Part shown: one piece after another, positions 48,246 through 56,525 of the stretch | Position numbering within the stretch: position 1 is the stretch's first letter | How the letters are laid out: the number at the start of each line of letters is the position of its first letter | Assembly (NCBI GenBank): GCA_963786675.1 | Contig: CAWAZY010000003.1 | Span: forward strand, 310,001 to 374,000 | From: JAGVSR01 sp963786675 | Lineage (GTDB): Bacteria; Pseudomonadota; Alphaproteobacteria; Rhizobiales; Hyphomicrobiaceae | Length of the DNA stretch: 64,000 nucleotides | Direction of reading: 5' to 3' | The notes under the pieces: generated by a model | Seen by the model: the letters and a program-made list of their open reading frames with translations, nothing else | What the model was told of the DNA's origin: nothing | Databases searched by the model: none | Made by a program: the position numbers and the translations under genes

Positions 48246-49460
48246 GTGTCTGCGCGGCCAATGGACGAACGGGCAGTGAGTAGCGTGAACATTTCCAATC
48301 GACCCGGCGGCGAAGCCACCGGATCCGGCCCGGGTCCAGGTGCATCGCCGAGTGCGCCGCCCTCCGCGCCGGCGCCAGTGGCCGGCGCGCCCCGCCGTGC
48401 CGCCGCGACGTTTGCCGCCAGTCTGACCTTCGAACATGTGTCTCGCCGCTTTGCGGACGTCCGCGCGCTCGATGATGTGTCGCTCGCCATCGCACCGGGC
48501 GAAGTCGTGTGCCTGCTGGGGCCGTCCGGTTGCGGTAAGACCACGCTGTTGCGGCTGGCGGCCGGCATCGAGGCGCCGACCTCAGGCCGGGTCCTGATCA
48601 ACGGACAGGAAGTGGCGGGGCCATCGCGCTTCGTGCCGCCGGAGGAACGCAGCGTCGGGCTGATGTTTCAGGATTTCGCGCTGTTTCCGCACCTGACCAT
48701 TCTGCAGAACGTGGCTTTTGGCTTGAAGGCCCTGCCGCGCGCCTCCGCGGAACGCGAAGCCCGCGCCATGCTTGCGCGTGTGGGGCTGGAGCACATGGCG
48801 GCGGCCTATCCGCATGTCCTGTCCGGCGGGCAGCAGCAACGTGTGGCGCTGGCTCGCGCCATTGTCCCGCGACCCGCAGTCGTTCTGATGGACGAACCGT
48901 TTTCCGGTCTCGACGTTCAGTTGCGTGACAGCATGCAGGAAGAGACATTGGCGCTCCTGCGCGAGACGCGCGCCACGTCCGTCATCGTCACCCATCACCC
49001 GGAAGAGGCCATGCGCCTCGCTGACCGGATCGCCGTGCTGCGGCAGGGTCGTCTGGTGCAGGTGGGGTTGACGGAAGATCTTTATGCGCATCCCAGTGAA
49101 CTGTTCATTGCGCGGCTCTTTTCCGAGATCAACGAGATCACCTGCCGGGTGCGGGGCGGCGCCATCGACACGCCGATTGGACGGTTGCCCGCGCCGGGAT
49201 TGCCGGAGGATAGCGCGGCCATCCTCTGCATCCGCGAGCGCGGCGTCGAGGTCGGCCCGCCGGGCCAGGGGTTGCCGGGCCGGGTCCTGCACGCCAAGTT
49301 TCTGGGCGATATCGCGCTTCTGGAAGTGGGGGTGCAGGGCTTCGAGGGCCCCTTGCGGATCCGCACCCATCAGGCGGGAGCCTGGCAAAAGGGCCGGGAG
49401 GTCGGAATTCAGATCGACCCCGTGCGGACACTCGTGTTTCCGGGTGGACACGACGCCTGA
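48246..49460 (+). CDS. Orphan ABC transporter ATPase (ferric-iron/spermidine importer type)
   Basis: A 404-residue ATPase (GTG at 48246; ATG at 48261 possible). About 60 residues of Pro/Ala/Gly-rich leader precede the ABC domain. Walker A is GPSGCGKTT, Q-loop in MFQDFALFPHL, signature LSGGQQQRVALARAI, Walker B VVLMDEPF and H-loop VIVTHHPEEA. The C-terminal part is a TOBE-like regulatory domain (VRGGAIDTPIGRLP to IQIDPVRTLVFPGG). The layout matches FbpC/PotA-type importers. No permease or binding-protein gene is nearby, and its position between scpB and tatA breaks a usually conserved order. Confidence 0.85.
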   Translation: MSARPMDERAVSSVNISNRPGGEATGSGPGPGASPSAPPSAPAPVAGAPRRAAATFAASLTFEHVSRRFADVRALDDVSLAIAPGEVVCLLGPSGCGKTTLLRLAAGIEAPTSGRVLINGQEVAGPSRFVPPEERSVGLMFQDFALFPHLTILQNVAFGLKALPRASAEREARAMLARVGLEHMAAAYPHVLSGGQQQRVALARAIVPRPAVVLMDEPFSGLDVQLRDSMQEETLALLRETRATSVIVTHHPEEAMRLADRIAVLRQGRLVQVGLTEDLYAHPSELFIARLFSEINEITCRVRGGAIDTPIGRLPAPGLPEDSAAILCIRERGVEVGPPGQGLPGRVLHAKFLGDIALLEVGVQGFEGPLRIRTHQAGAWQKGREVGIQIDPVRTLVFPGGHDA

Positions 49461-49634
49461 CGGAATATTCGGTGCGGCAAGGCGATCAGGTAAGGTCTGT
49501 ACACCTTGAACGTGCCGGGGGGGCAGCCCCACGTTACCTTGATGCGCGGGCGGGATTGCCCGCACGGGTTGAGTTTGCGATAGTGGCTGCGATTGTGCGA
49601 TGCAGCGCGGCCATCCAAAGGAGCGGCACGAAAC

Positions 49635-49865
49635 ATGGGTCTTTCCACCACACATCTTCTGATCCTGCTGCTCGTTGTCGTCCTGCTGTTCGGGAGCGGC
49701 AAGATTTCCACGCTCATGGGCGACGTGGCCAAGGGCATCAAGAGCTTCAAGAAGGGCATGGCCGAGGACGACGACACGGCCGACCGTCCGGATGGTCCGC
49801 GCTCGCTGGAGCACGATGCCTCCCATGCGGATGCCGCGCACAAGGATAAGTCGCGCAGCAACTGA
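49635..49865 (+). CDS. tatA: Sec-independent protein translocase TatA
   Basis: A 76-residue protein with one short membrane helix (THLLILLLVVVLLFGSGKIS), hinge FGSGKI and an amphipathic helix DVAKGIKSFKKGM, followed by an acidic tail. It forms the variable pore of the twin-arginine pathway. The start at 49635 was chosen over an upstream in-frame start because MGLSTTHLL gives the usual short N-terminus. Confidence 0.92.
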   Translation: MGLSTTHLLILLLVVVLLFGSGKISTLMGDVAKGIKSFKKGMAEDDDTADRPDGPRSLEHDASHADAAHKDKSRSN

Positions 49866-49986
49866 AGCCTTTTGAGGGTTGCACCGGCTGATCGCGCGCG
49901 GCTCCTTACGGGCATCCCGAAGGAAGGTCTGCGCCCGTGCCAGTCACGCGCTCCCGTTCCAGTTACTTGGAGGATGATGCGAGGGC

Positions 49987-50424
49987 ATGTTCGAGATCAG
50001 TTGGAGCGAACTTCTGATCCTCGCGGTGGTGACCCTGATTTTTCTGGGTCCCAAGGACTATCCTGTGTTCTTCAATACATTGGGCCGTTATGCGGGCGCG
50101 CTGCGCCGGCAGGCCGACGAATTCCGCCGGTATTTTGACGAGGCCATGCGGGAAGCGGAGATGGAGTCCTTGCGCAAGGAGTTGGATGGCGTGCGCGACG
50201 AGGTCACGCGTTCGGTCCGCGAAGCGGAGCGCGCCGCCGAGGACAGTGTGACATCGGCCAAGGCCGAAATGGAGCCTGCCGTTAAGCCGGTGTACATCGC
50301 GCCACCGAAGCCCATGCCGCCCGCCGAAACGCCCGCCGCAACCGAGTCGGCGTCGGAGGCGCCAGCGGCCCTGCCCGCACCCGAAAGCCCCGCACCGCCG
50401 GCACCCGGCAAGACGGGAGCGTAA
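49987..50424 (+). CDS. tatB: Sec-independent protein translocase TatB
   Basis: A 145-residue protein with N-terminus MFEISWSELLILAVVTLIFL and hinge GPKDYP, characteristic of TatB. A long amphipathic and coiled helix follows (to about residue 90), then a Pro/Ala-rich tail. TatB works with TatC as the receptor for twin-arginine signal peptides. It ends six bases before tatC. Confidence 0.92.
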   Translation: MFEISWSELLILAVVTLIFLGPKDYPVFFNTLGRYAGALRRQADEFRRYFDEAMREAEMESLRKELDGVRDEVTRSVREAERAAEDSVTSAKAEMEPAVKPVYIAPPKPMPPAETPAATESASEAPAALPAPESPAPPAPGKTGA

Positions 50425-50430
50425 CGCACC

Positions 50431-51240
50431 ATGCAGGAGCGCGTGACGCCAGACGGTGACGACGACATCGACGCCTCCAAGGCGCCGCTGATGGATCATT
50501 TGATCGAACTGCGCCAGCGCCTGATCTGGGCGGTGGCGGCGTTCTTCGTCATGTTCCTGTTGTGCATGACGGTGGCGAGCCACATCTATCAGGTTCTGGT
50601 CTGGCCCTATGTCTGGGTGTCGGGTCAAGACCACGTCCGTCTCATCGCGACGCATTTCCTCGAACAGATTTTCACGCACCTGAAGCTCGCGATGTTCGGC
50701 GCGGCGTTCCTGTCGTTCCCGGTCGTCGCGGTGCAGATCTACAAGTTCGTCGCGCCAGGGCTCTACAAGCAAGAGAAGCAGGCATTCCTACCGTACCTCG
50801 TCGCGACGCCGGTCTTCTTCCTGCTCGGTACGGCTGTCGTCTACTTCATCGCCATGCCGATCCTTATCCAGTTCTCGATGGGGCTTGCCGCGTCGTCGAG
50901 CGAAGGCGGTGCGGCCACCATCGAGCTGATGCCGAAGGTGTCGGAATACCTCTCCCTCATCATGACGCTCATCTTCGGCTTCGGCATCTGCTTCCAGTTG
51001 CCGGTCGTGCTGACCTTGCTGGCGCGGGCGGGCCTCGTCACAGCCGACGTGCTGCGGTCGGGGCGGCGCTACGCGATTGTCGCGATCTTCGCGGTGGCCG
51101 CCGTTCTGACGCCGCCGGACGCCATTTCCATGCTCATCATGGCCATGCCGACGGTGCTGCTTTACGAACTGTCGATTTATGCGGTCCATCGGGCCGAGAA
51201 GAAAAAGCAGGCCGAGGACGCCGAGATACAACCAACCTGA
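50431..51240 (+). CDS. tatC: Sec-independent protein translocase TatC
   Basis: A 269-residue membrane protein with six helices. Signature segments: KAPLMDHLIELRQRLIWAVA at the N-terminus, FSFPV-type LSFPVVAVQIYKFVAPGLYK, then YLSLIMTLIFGFGICFQLPV, and FAVAAVLTPPDAISMLIMAM. It binds the twin-arginine signal and nucleates the translocon. The GH10 enzyme encoded at 55.4 kb has a twin-arginine signal and is a likely client. Confidence 0.95.
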   Translation: MQERVTPDGDDDIDASKAPLMDHLIELRQRLIWAVAAFFVMFLLCMTVASHIYQVLVWPYVWVSGQDHVRLIATHFLEQIFTHLKLAMFGAAFLSFPVVAVQIYKFVAPGLYKQEKQAFLPYLVATPVFFLLGTAVVYFIAMPILIQFSMGLAASSSEGGAATIELMPKVSEYLSLIMTLIFGFGICFQLPVVLTLLARAGLVTADVLRSGRRYAIVAIFAVAAVLTPPDAISMLIMAMPTVLLYELSIYAVHRAEKKKQAEDAEIQPT

Positions 51241-51346
51241 AAGTCTGAGAGGGATCAGGGCCCGCGCGGCGCCAAGGCGGCTGGACCCACCTCGCGTGGG
51301 CCTATAGACGGGCGACGTTCAAGTCCTGAAAACGAGGCCAACTCCC

Positions 51347-52642
51347 GTGTTCGATATCAAATGGATCCGCGACAATACCGAGGCCTTCGACGGCGCGCTG
51401 AAGCGGCGCGGCATGGAGCCGTTGTCGGCGACGCTCATCGCACTCGACGACAAGCGGCGCGCGATCTTGACCACGCTGCAGGACGCGCAGGCCCGCCGCA
51501 ACGCGGCCTCGAAAGACATCGGCAAGGCCAAGGCGCAGAAGGACGAGGCCGCGGCTGAGAAGCTGATGGGCGAAGTAGCCGCTCTGAAAGAGACCATCGC
51601 CACGGGCGAAGACGCCGAGCGGGCGATCAACGCGGACCTGGAAGCCGCGCTCGCCATCATCCCGAACCTGCCGCGCGACGACGTGCCGTTCGGGACCGAC
51701 GAGCACGGCAACGCGGAAGTGCGCAAGGTCGGCAAGCCCGGCACGTTCGACTTCGCGCCCAAGCAGCACTTCGAGCTGGGCGAAGCGCTGGGTCTCATGG
51801 ACTTCGAGACCGCGACCAAGATTTCGGGCGCGCGCTTTGTGTTCCTCAAGGGCGCGCTGGCGCGGTTGGAGCGCGCGATTGCGAGTTTCATGCTCGATCA
51901 GCACACGGGTCCCGCCAGCGAGGCGAAAGGCGGCTACACGGAAGTGAACCCTCCGTTGCTTGTGAAGGATCAAGCCGCCTACGGCACGGGCAATCTGCCG
52001 AAGTTCGCCGAGGACTTGTTTCAGACAAACAATGGCTTCTGGCTCATCCCCACCGCCGAAGTTTCGCTGACCAACCTCGTGCGCGAGCAAATCCTGGATG
52101 AAGACGCGCTGCCGATCCGCGTCACCGCCTGGACGCCGTGCTTCCGTTCCGAAGCGGGGGCTGCCGGCCGGGACACGCGCGGCATGATCCGCCAGCACCA
52201 GTTCTCCAAGGTCGAACTCGTCTCCATCACCACGCCGGAGAAAAGCCTGGAGGAGCACGAGCGCATGACGGCCTGCGCCGAAGGCATCCTCAAGGCGCTG
52301 GGCCTGCCCTTCCGCACCATGCTCCTGTGCACCGGCGACATGGGCTTTGCCTCGCAGAAGACCTATGACATCGAAGTCTGGCTGCCCGGACAGGATGCCT
52401 ACCGCGAAATTTCGTCCTGCTCGGTGTGCGGCGATTTCCAGGCCCGGCGCATGGGCGCGCGCTACCGGCCCAAGGGCGCCAAGGACGTGCGCTTCGTCCA
52501 CACGCTCAACGGATCGGGCCTCGCCGTCGGCCGCACGCTGGTCGCGGTGATGGAGAATTATCAACAGGCCGACGGGTCGATTGTCATTCCCGACGCATTG
52601 CGCCCCTATATGGGTGGGCTGGAACGAATTACGAAGGCTTGA
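51347..52642 (+). CDS. serS: Seryl-tRNA synthetase
   Basis: A 431-residue class II synthetase. The N-terminal coiled-coil tRNA arm is visible (LQDARRNAASK-type pattern and KAQKDEAAAEKLMGEVAALK). Class II motif 2 is in TPCFRSEAGAAGRDTRGMIR, a conserved EVSSCSxCxDFQxRR-type element appears as EISSCSVCGDFQARR, and motif 3 is LNGSGLAVGRTLVAVMENYQ. No frame break was seen. Start at 51347 is a GTG (MFDIKWIRDN); this is the typical SerRS opening. Confidence 0.95.
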   Translation: MFDIKWIRDNTEAFDGALKRRGMEPLSATLIALDDKRRAILTTLQDAQARRNAASKDIGKAKAQKDEAAAEKLMGEVAALKETIATGEDAERAINADLEAALAIIPNLPRDDVPFGTDEHGNAEVRKVGKPGTFDFAPKQHFELGEALGLMDFETATKISGARFVFLKGALARLERAIASFMLDQHTGPASEAKGGYTEVNPPLLVKDQAAYGTGNLPKFAEDLFQTNNGFWLIPTAEVSLTNLVREQILDEDALPIRVTAWTPCFRSEAGAAGRDTRGMIRQHQFSKVELVSITTPEKSLEEHERMTACAEGILKALGLPFRTMLLCTGDMGFASQKTYDIEVWLPGQDAYREISSCSVCGDFQARRMGARYRPKGAKDVRFVHTLNGSGLAVGRTLVAVMENYQQADGSIVIPDALRPYMGGLERITKA

Positions 52643-52647
52643 ATAAT

Positions 52648-52763
52648 CCCCTCTCCCCGTAAGCGGGGAGAGGGTTAGGGTGAGGGGCAGCCGCTTGCTC
52701 CGGTGCGGATGCTGCCCCTCACCCCGACCCTCTCCCCATCGAAGGCGATAGGGAGAGGGAGAA
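52648..52763. repeat. REP-like palindromic intergenic repeat
   Basis: Nested inverted repeats built from CCCTCTCCCC, GGGTGAGGGGCAGC and complements. The long arms GAGGGGCAGC / GCTGCCCCTC enclose a short spacer, with further stems on each side. This type of element (CTCTCCCC...GGGAGAGGG) is spread through many GC-rich genomes. It separates serS from surE. Confidence 0.8.
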
Positions 52764-52772
52764 AAAGGTCTT

Positions 52773-53573
52773 ATGCGGATACTCATCACCAATGATGACG
52801 GTGCAGGCGCGCACGGGCTCACCGTGTTGCACACGATCGCGCATGAGTTGACGGATGACATCTGGATCGTCGCGCCTGAGATGAACCAGTCGGGCGCGTC
52901 GCACGCGCTGACTTTGCAAGTTCCACTGCGCTACCGTGCTGTCGGCGAACGCGCCTTCTCGGTGCGCGGCACGCCCGCCGATTGCGTCATCATGGGCGTG
53001 CGCCACATGCTGAAGGACCACCCGCCCGATCTCATTCTGTCTGGTGTCAATCACGGCGCGAACCTCGCCGAGGACGTCGCCTATTCGGGTACCATTGCCG
53101 GCGCCATGGAAGGCACACTCATCGGCATCCGCTCCATCGCCATGAGCCTGACGCTCGGCTTCGACAAGGCGGGTTTGCAGCATTGGCGCACACCGCTGAC
53201 CTACGGTCCGCAGATCATCGAAAAACTGCTCGCGCACGACTGGCCGCAAGGCGTGCTGATGAATGTGAACTATCCCGATCTCGCACCCGACGAAGTGAGC
53301 GAGATCCGCGTCACGCGACAAGGCCGGCGAGATCAGGGCGGGCTGTCGATCGAAGCGCGGCAGGATCCCTGGGGCGAACCTTACTTCTGGTTCGGCTTCG
53401 AACGCCGCCGCTCCGATCCACCGGCCGAAACAGATCTGCGTGCAATCGCGGACGGGGCCATTTCCATCACGCCGTTGTCGATGGATCTGACCCATCATCC
53501 CCTGCGCCAGGAGCTGGCCGAGACGTTCGCCGCGCCGTTGCAGATGCCCGGCGCCATCAAGGACGCGGGCTGA
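52773..53573 (+). CDS. surE: 5'/3'-nucleotidase SurE
   Basis: A 266-residue survival protein, a metal-dependent nucleoside monophosphatase. Start MRILITNDDGAGAHG carries the metal-binding Asp pair; ILSGVNHGANLAEDVAYSGT and AGAMEGTLIGI are the further family motifs, and the Ser in MNQSGASHAL is conserved. In many alphaproteobacteria a pcm gene follows surE; here the next gene is the LysM/M23 gene after about 300 bases and no pcm remains. Confidence 0.93.
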   Translation: MRILITNDDGAGAHGLTVLHTIAHELTDDIWIVAPEMNQSGASHALTLQVPLRYRAVGERAFSVRGTPADCVIMGVRHMLKDHPPDLILSGVNHGANLAEDVAYSGTIAGAMEGTLIGIRSIAMSLTLGFDKAGLQHWRTPLTYGPQIIEKLLAHDWPQGVLMNVNYPDLAPDEVSEIRVTRQGRRDQGGLSIEARQDPWGEPYFWFGFERRRSDPPAETDLRAIADGAISITPLSMDLTHHPLRQELAETFAAPLQMPGAIKDAG

Positions 53574-53831
53574 CTTCGCTGCGCTCTCCGTTGCCATCCC
53601 CGGCAGGTCTCTGCGCCCGATGGGACGGCCTGTCCTCTTTCCGGCGCATTTTTTCCGTCATCGCAGCACAATCACCGCTTATGAGCAGAAGGTGAACCCG
53701 ATCCTCAGGGCTTGCGCCGCACGTCGAGGGAAGCGGCGCGGGGGGCCTGGACGAGGGCGGATCGGGTTCAGCTCGCGCACCATTGGGTTGCGCTGGCTCC
53801 GGGAAAAGAAGCGGGAACCTGCGGCTCACCT

Positions 53832-53846
53832 TTAAGGCCTTGTTAA
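53832..53846 (+). promoter_or_regulatory. Candidate CtrA-binding box (TTAA-N7-TTAA)
   Basis: TTAAGGCCTTGTTAA has exactly the spacing of the CtrA consensus and is followed by CC, as in the full consensus. Two further TTAA boxes at 53851 and 53858 make the whole segment unusually AT-rich for this GC-rich DNA. It lies about 40 bases upstream of the LysM/M23 gene start. Confidence 0.5.
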
Positions 53847-53888
53847 CCCGTTAACGGTTAATGATTTGCAGGTTGTGAGGTGCGTACC

Positions 53889-55310
53889 ATGATGTGTTTC
53901 CTGCGTTCCGGCGTGACGGGTCGCCGTCTTTCGAGCCCGAAAATCAAGGTTTTTGCCGCCATTGCTGCGTTGAGCGCGGGCGGCTGTAGCGCGGATATCG
54001 CGCGCTTCGACTTCCCTTCCGCCAATCTCAGTGAGCCGACGACGGGCGCCATTCCCGCGCCGACCGAGCCCGTGGGCGGCCCCTTCAGCCTGGGCGCGTC
54101 CGATCTACCGAACGATACGGCGCCCCCGCCGGCTCCTTACGACCGGGAGGTGGCTGCAACGCCGCCCGCCGATCAACGCATCAATGTCACCGCTTTGCCG
54201 CCTCCGCCCGCGGCGCCTGCGCCTCAGCCGTCTTATTCCAATGATCCCGCTCCGGTCGCGGCGGCCCCGCGCCCCTTCGAGGAACCAGCCCCGATGCCGG
54301 TCGCCACGGAGGAGAAGGGCCAGGAGATCGAGGTTCAGCGCGGCGACACGCTTTATGGCTTGTCGCGCCGCCATAATGTCTCTCTCAACGAACTGATGCG
54401 TGTGAACGGCCTCACCAGCCCGGCGCTCATGCCAGGGCAGAAACTTGCGCTGCCGTCGGGCAAGGTGGCTGCGCGGCCCTCGCGTCCCGCACCTGTCGCC
54501 ATCGCTCCGGTTGCGGCACCGGCGGACTGGTCCGGCAGCTACACGATCCAAAGCGGTGACAGCCTGTATGGCATCGCCCGTCAGCACAACGTGAAGTACG
54601 AGGAATTGCAGCGCTACAACGGCATCACTGAGCCGCGCCGCATGCGGCCGGGTACGGTGTTGCGCGTTCCAGGCGTTGCAGGGGCTGCACTTGCCGAGAA
54701 CCAAGCCGCATCGCCGCCGTCGCCGAATTCATCCGTGACGCTGACGCCACCGGAGACAGCACCGGTCACCGCCGATCAGGCGCCGCTCATGACGGGACCT
54801 GCCGCGCAGCCGACCATCCTCAATTCGCAGCCCGCTGCGAGCGAGGAAAAGAAGGTGGCCGCACTCGACACGCAAAGCCGCAGCGATGCACCCACCATCG
54901 GCACGCCCGCGTCGGGTTCCGTGGGTGATGCGGGCAAGCTGCGCTGGCCGGTCAGGGGCCGCATCATCACGGCCTTCGGCGCACGCACGGATGGCACGCA
55001 TAACGATGGCATCAATATCTCGGTCCCCATCGGCACCGACATTCATGCCGCCGAGAGCGGGGTGGTCGCGTACGCCGGCAGCGAGTTGAAGGGCTACGGC
55101 AATCTCGTGCTCTTGCGCCATGACAATGGCTGGGTCACGGCCTACGCGCATGCCGACGAGCTGCACGTGAAGCGCGGCGACAAGGTCACGCGCGGGCAGG
55201 TGATCGGCAAGGCTGGCAAGACCGGACAGGTCGATCGTCCGCAGCTGCACTTCGAGGTGCGCCACGGGCAGAAGCCGGTCGATCCCACGCCCTATCTGGA
55301 AAAACTCTAA
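53889..55310 (+). CDS. LysM/M23 lipoprotein, NlpD/DipM-like, degenerate metal site
   Basis: A 473-residue envelope protein; ATG at 53889 has GAGG nine bases upstream. The signal ends in a lipobox (LSAGGC). Two LysM domains follow (IEVQRGDTLYGLSRRHNVSL and YTIQSGDSLYGIARQHNVKY), separated by Pro/Ala-rich linkers. The C-terminal LytM/M23 fold is complete, but the first metal motif HxxxD is NDGIN and the last HxH is QLH, so metal binding is probably lost; the His in TAYAHADELH remains. This is the NlpD/DipM/EnvC pattern of amidase activators that control septal peptidoglycan splitting. Confidence 0.85.
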   Translation: MMCFLRSGVTGRRLSSPKIKVFAAIAALSAGGCSADIARFDFPSANLSEPTTGAIPAPTEPVGGPFSLGASDLPNDTAPPPAPYDREVAATPPADQRINVTALPPPPAAPAPQPSYSNDPAPVAAAPRPFEEPAPMPVATEEKGQEIEVQRGDTLYGLSRRHNVSLNELMRVNGLTSPALMPGQKLALPSGKVAARPSRPAPVAIAPVAAPADWSGSYTIQSGDSLYGIARQHNVKYEELQRYNGITEPRRMRPGTVLRVPGVAGAALAENQAASPPSPNSSVTLTPPETAPVTADQAPLMTGPAAQPTILNSQPAASEEKKVAALDTQSRSDAPTIGTPASGSVGDAGKLRWPVRGRIITAFGARTDGTHNDGINISVPIGTDIHAAESGVVAYAGSELKGYGNLVLLRHDNGWVTAYAHADELHVKRGDKVTRGQVIGKAGKTGQVDRPQLHFEVRHGQKPVDPTPYLEKL

Positions 55311-55342
55311 GTCTGCCGCCTGCAAGATCATGAGCACATGCG

Positions 55343-55370
55343 AAAGGCCGCTCAAATGAGCGGCCTTTTG
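55343..55370. terminator. Rho-independent terminator
   Basis: AAAGGCCGCTCA and TGAGCGGCCTTTT around a short loop. It lies after the LysM/M23 gene and before the convergent GH10 gene, and its A and T runs on both sides would allow it to work in both directions. Confidence 0.8.
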
Positions 55371-55403
55371 CTGTTTGGGCGCCTTTGCGAACGGGGGCAG
55401 GTC

Positions 55404-56523
55404 TCAGCGTGGCGGCATCGCCTCGAGCGCTTCGGCCACCGCATCCCAGGCGCGTTTGCGGGCAAAGTTTGAGTCGTAGATCAGCGGCCGTGGCTGGCGC
55501 GGCGAATCCGGTGATTTCGACACCGCGTCGTAATAGAGCCAGCTCGTGTGATCAGCCATCTGCCACAGCGTCAGCGTGGTGATGGAGCGATTTGGCAGTA
55601 CGGCTTTGAGGAAATCGCCGTACATGGCGGCAACGCGCAAATCGCGCGCGGCCACGTCGCGAGGCAAGGCGCGGTCGTTGACATCCAATTCGGTCAGCAG
55701 AACGCGGTAGCCAAGCGCGGCGATCTCCTCCACGAAGCCCGCAAAACGTGGAAAATCGTAGGGTCGCCCCGTATCGAGATGGCATTGCAGTCCGACGCCA
55801 TCGATGGGGACATCGGCTGCCTTCAACCGCTTCAGAAGTGCCAGGAAGCTGTCGCGGAATGTCTGGCCGTTCTCGTCGGCGCTTTCGGTCTGAGCTTCGT
55901 TGAGGACGAGTTCGGCGTCTGGATCGGCCGCCCGCGCCAAACGGAAACTGCGCGCGATGTAGTCTTCGCCCATCGCTGACAGGTAGGGCCCCTTGCGCAA
56001 GTTACCGGCAAGACGGTCCCAGGGGGCGATGGGTTCGTTGACGACATCCCATGAGGTAACGCGCCCGCGGTAGCGCTGCATGATTGCCGTGACGTGGGTA
56101 CTCGAGCAAACGCGCGACATCGGCGTGGGGCAGGGCGTGAATCCAATCCGGCAGGTAGTCGTTCCAGATCAGCGTATGGCCGCGCACCGCAAGTCCGTTG
56201 TCGATGGCGAAATCAACCAGGCGGTCGGCGGGCGCGAGATTGGTGACGCCGGCATCGGGCTTGATGATGCCCATTTTGAATTCAAGCTCGGACGTCAAGA
56301 CGCGCGCCTCGCGCCGGTACATGGCGGCGTACTTCGGCCCATAAGGCGTATCGAGTTCGTTGGTTGAGAACGATGCGCCGAACCGCAGGCCCTTGGCGGC
56401 GGCGCGCGCACCCAGGGATTGGGGATCGGCGGCGGCAGATCGCAGACATGGTAGTGCCGCCGTGGCGAGTGCGCCCGTCAGCAAGGTGCGGCGGTTGAGG
56501 GGGAAGCCAAGTGCGTGCCCCAT
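55404..56523 (-). CDS. GH10 endo-1,4-beta-xylanase-like enzyme with Tat signal, one-base frameshift
   Basis: About 372 residues when corrected. Start at 56523 (MGHALGFPLNRRTLLTG) gives a twin-arginine signal. GH10 motifs are clear: LRFGASFSTNEL at the start, RGHTLIWNDYLPDW, the acid/base Glu in SWDVVNEPIAPWD, and the nucleophile Glu in VLLTELDVNDRALP. Removing one C from TACCCAC near 56096-56099 joins LLEY to HVTAIMQRYRG. The family cleaves beta-1,4-xylan. Directly following a glycosyltransferase gene (two bases apart), it may trim or process a capsular or secreted polysaccharide instead of plant xylan. Confidence 0.85.
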
Positions 56524-56525
56524 GC

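Noticed and set aside
47120..48601. 493-codon minus-strand frame
   Set aside because: Antisense to scpA-scpB and the ABC gene; no domain recognised.
48582..49841. 419-codon minus-strand frame
   Set aside because: Antisense to the ABC ATPase and tatA.
51302..52861. 519-codon minus-strand frame
   Set aside because: Antisense to serS and the REP-like repeat; composition is typical of a mirror frame.
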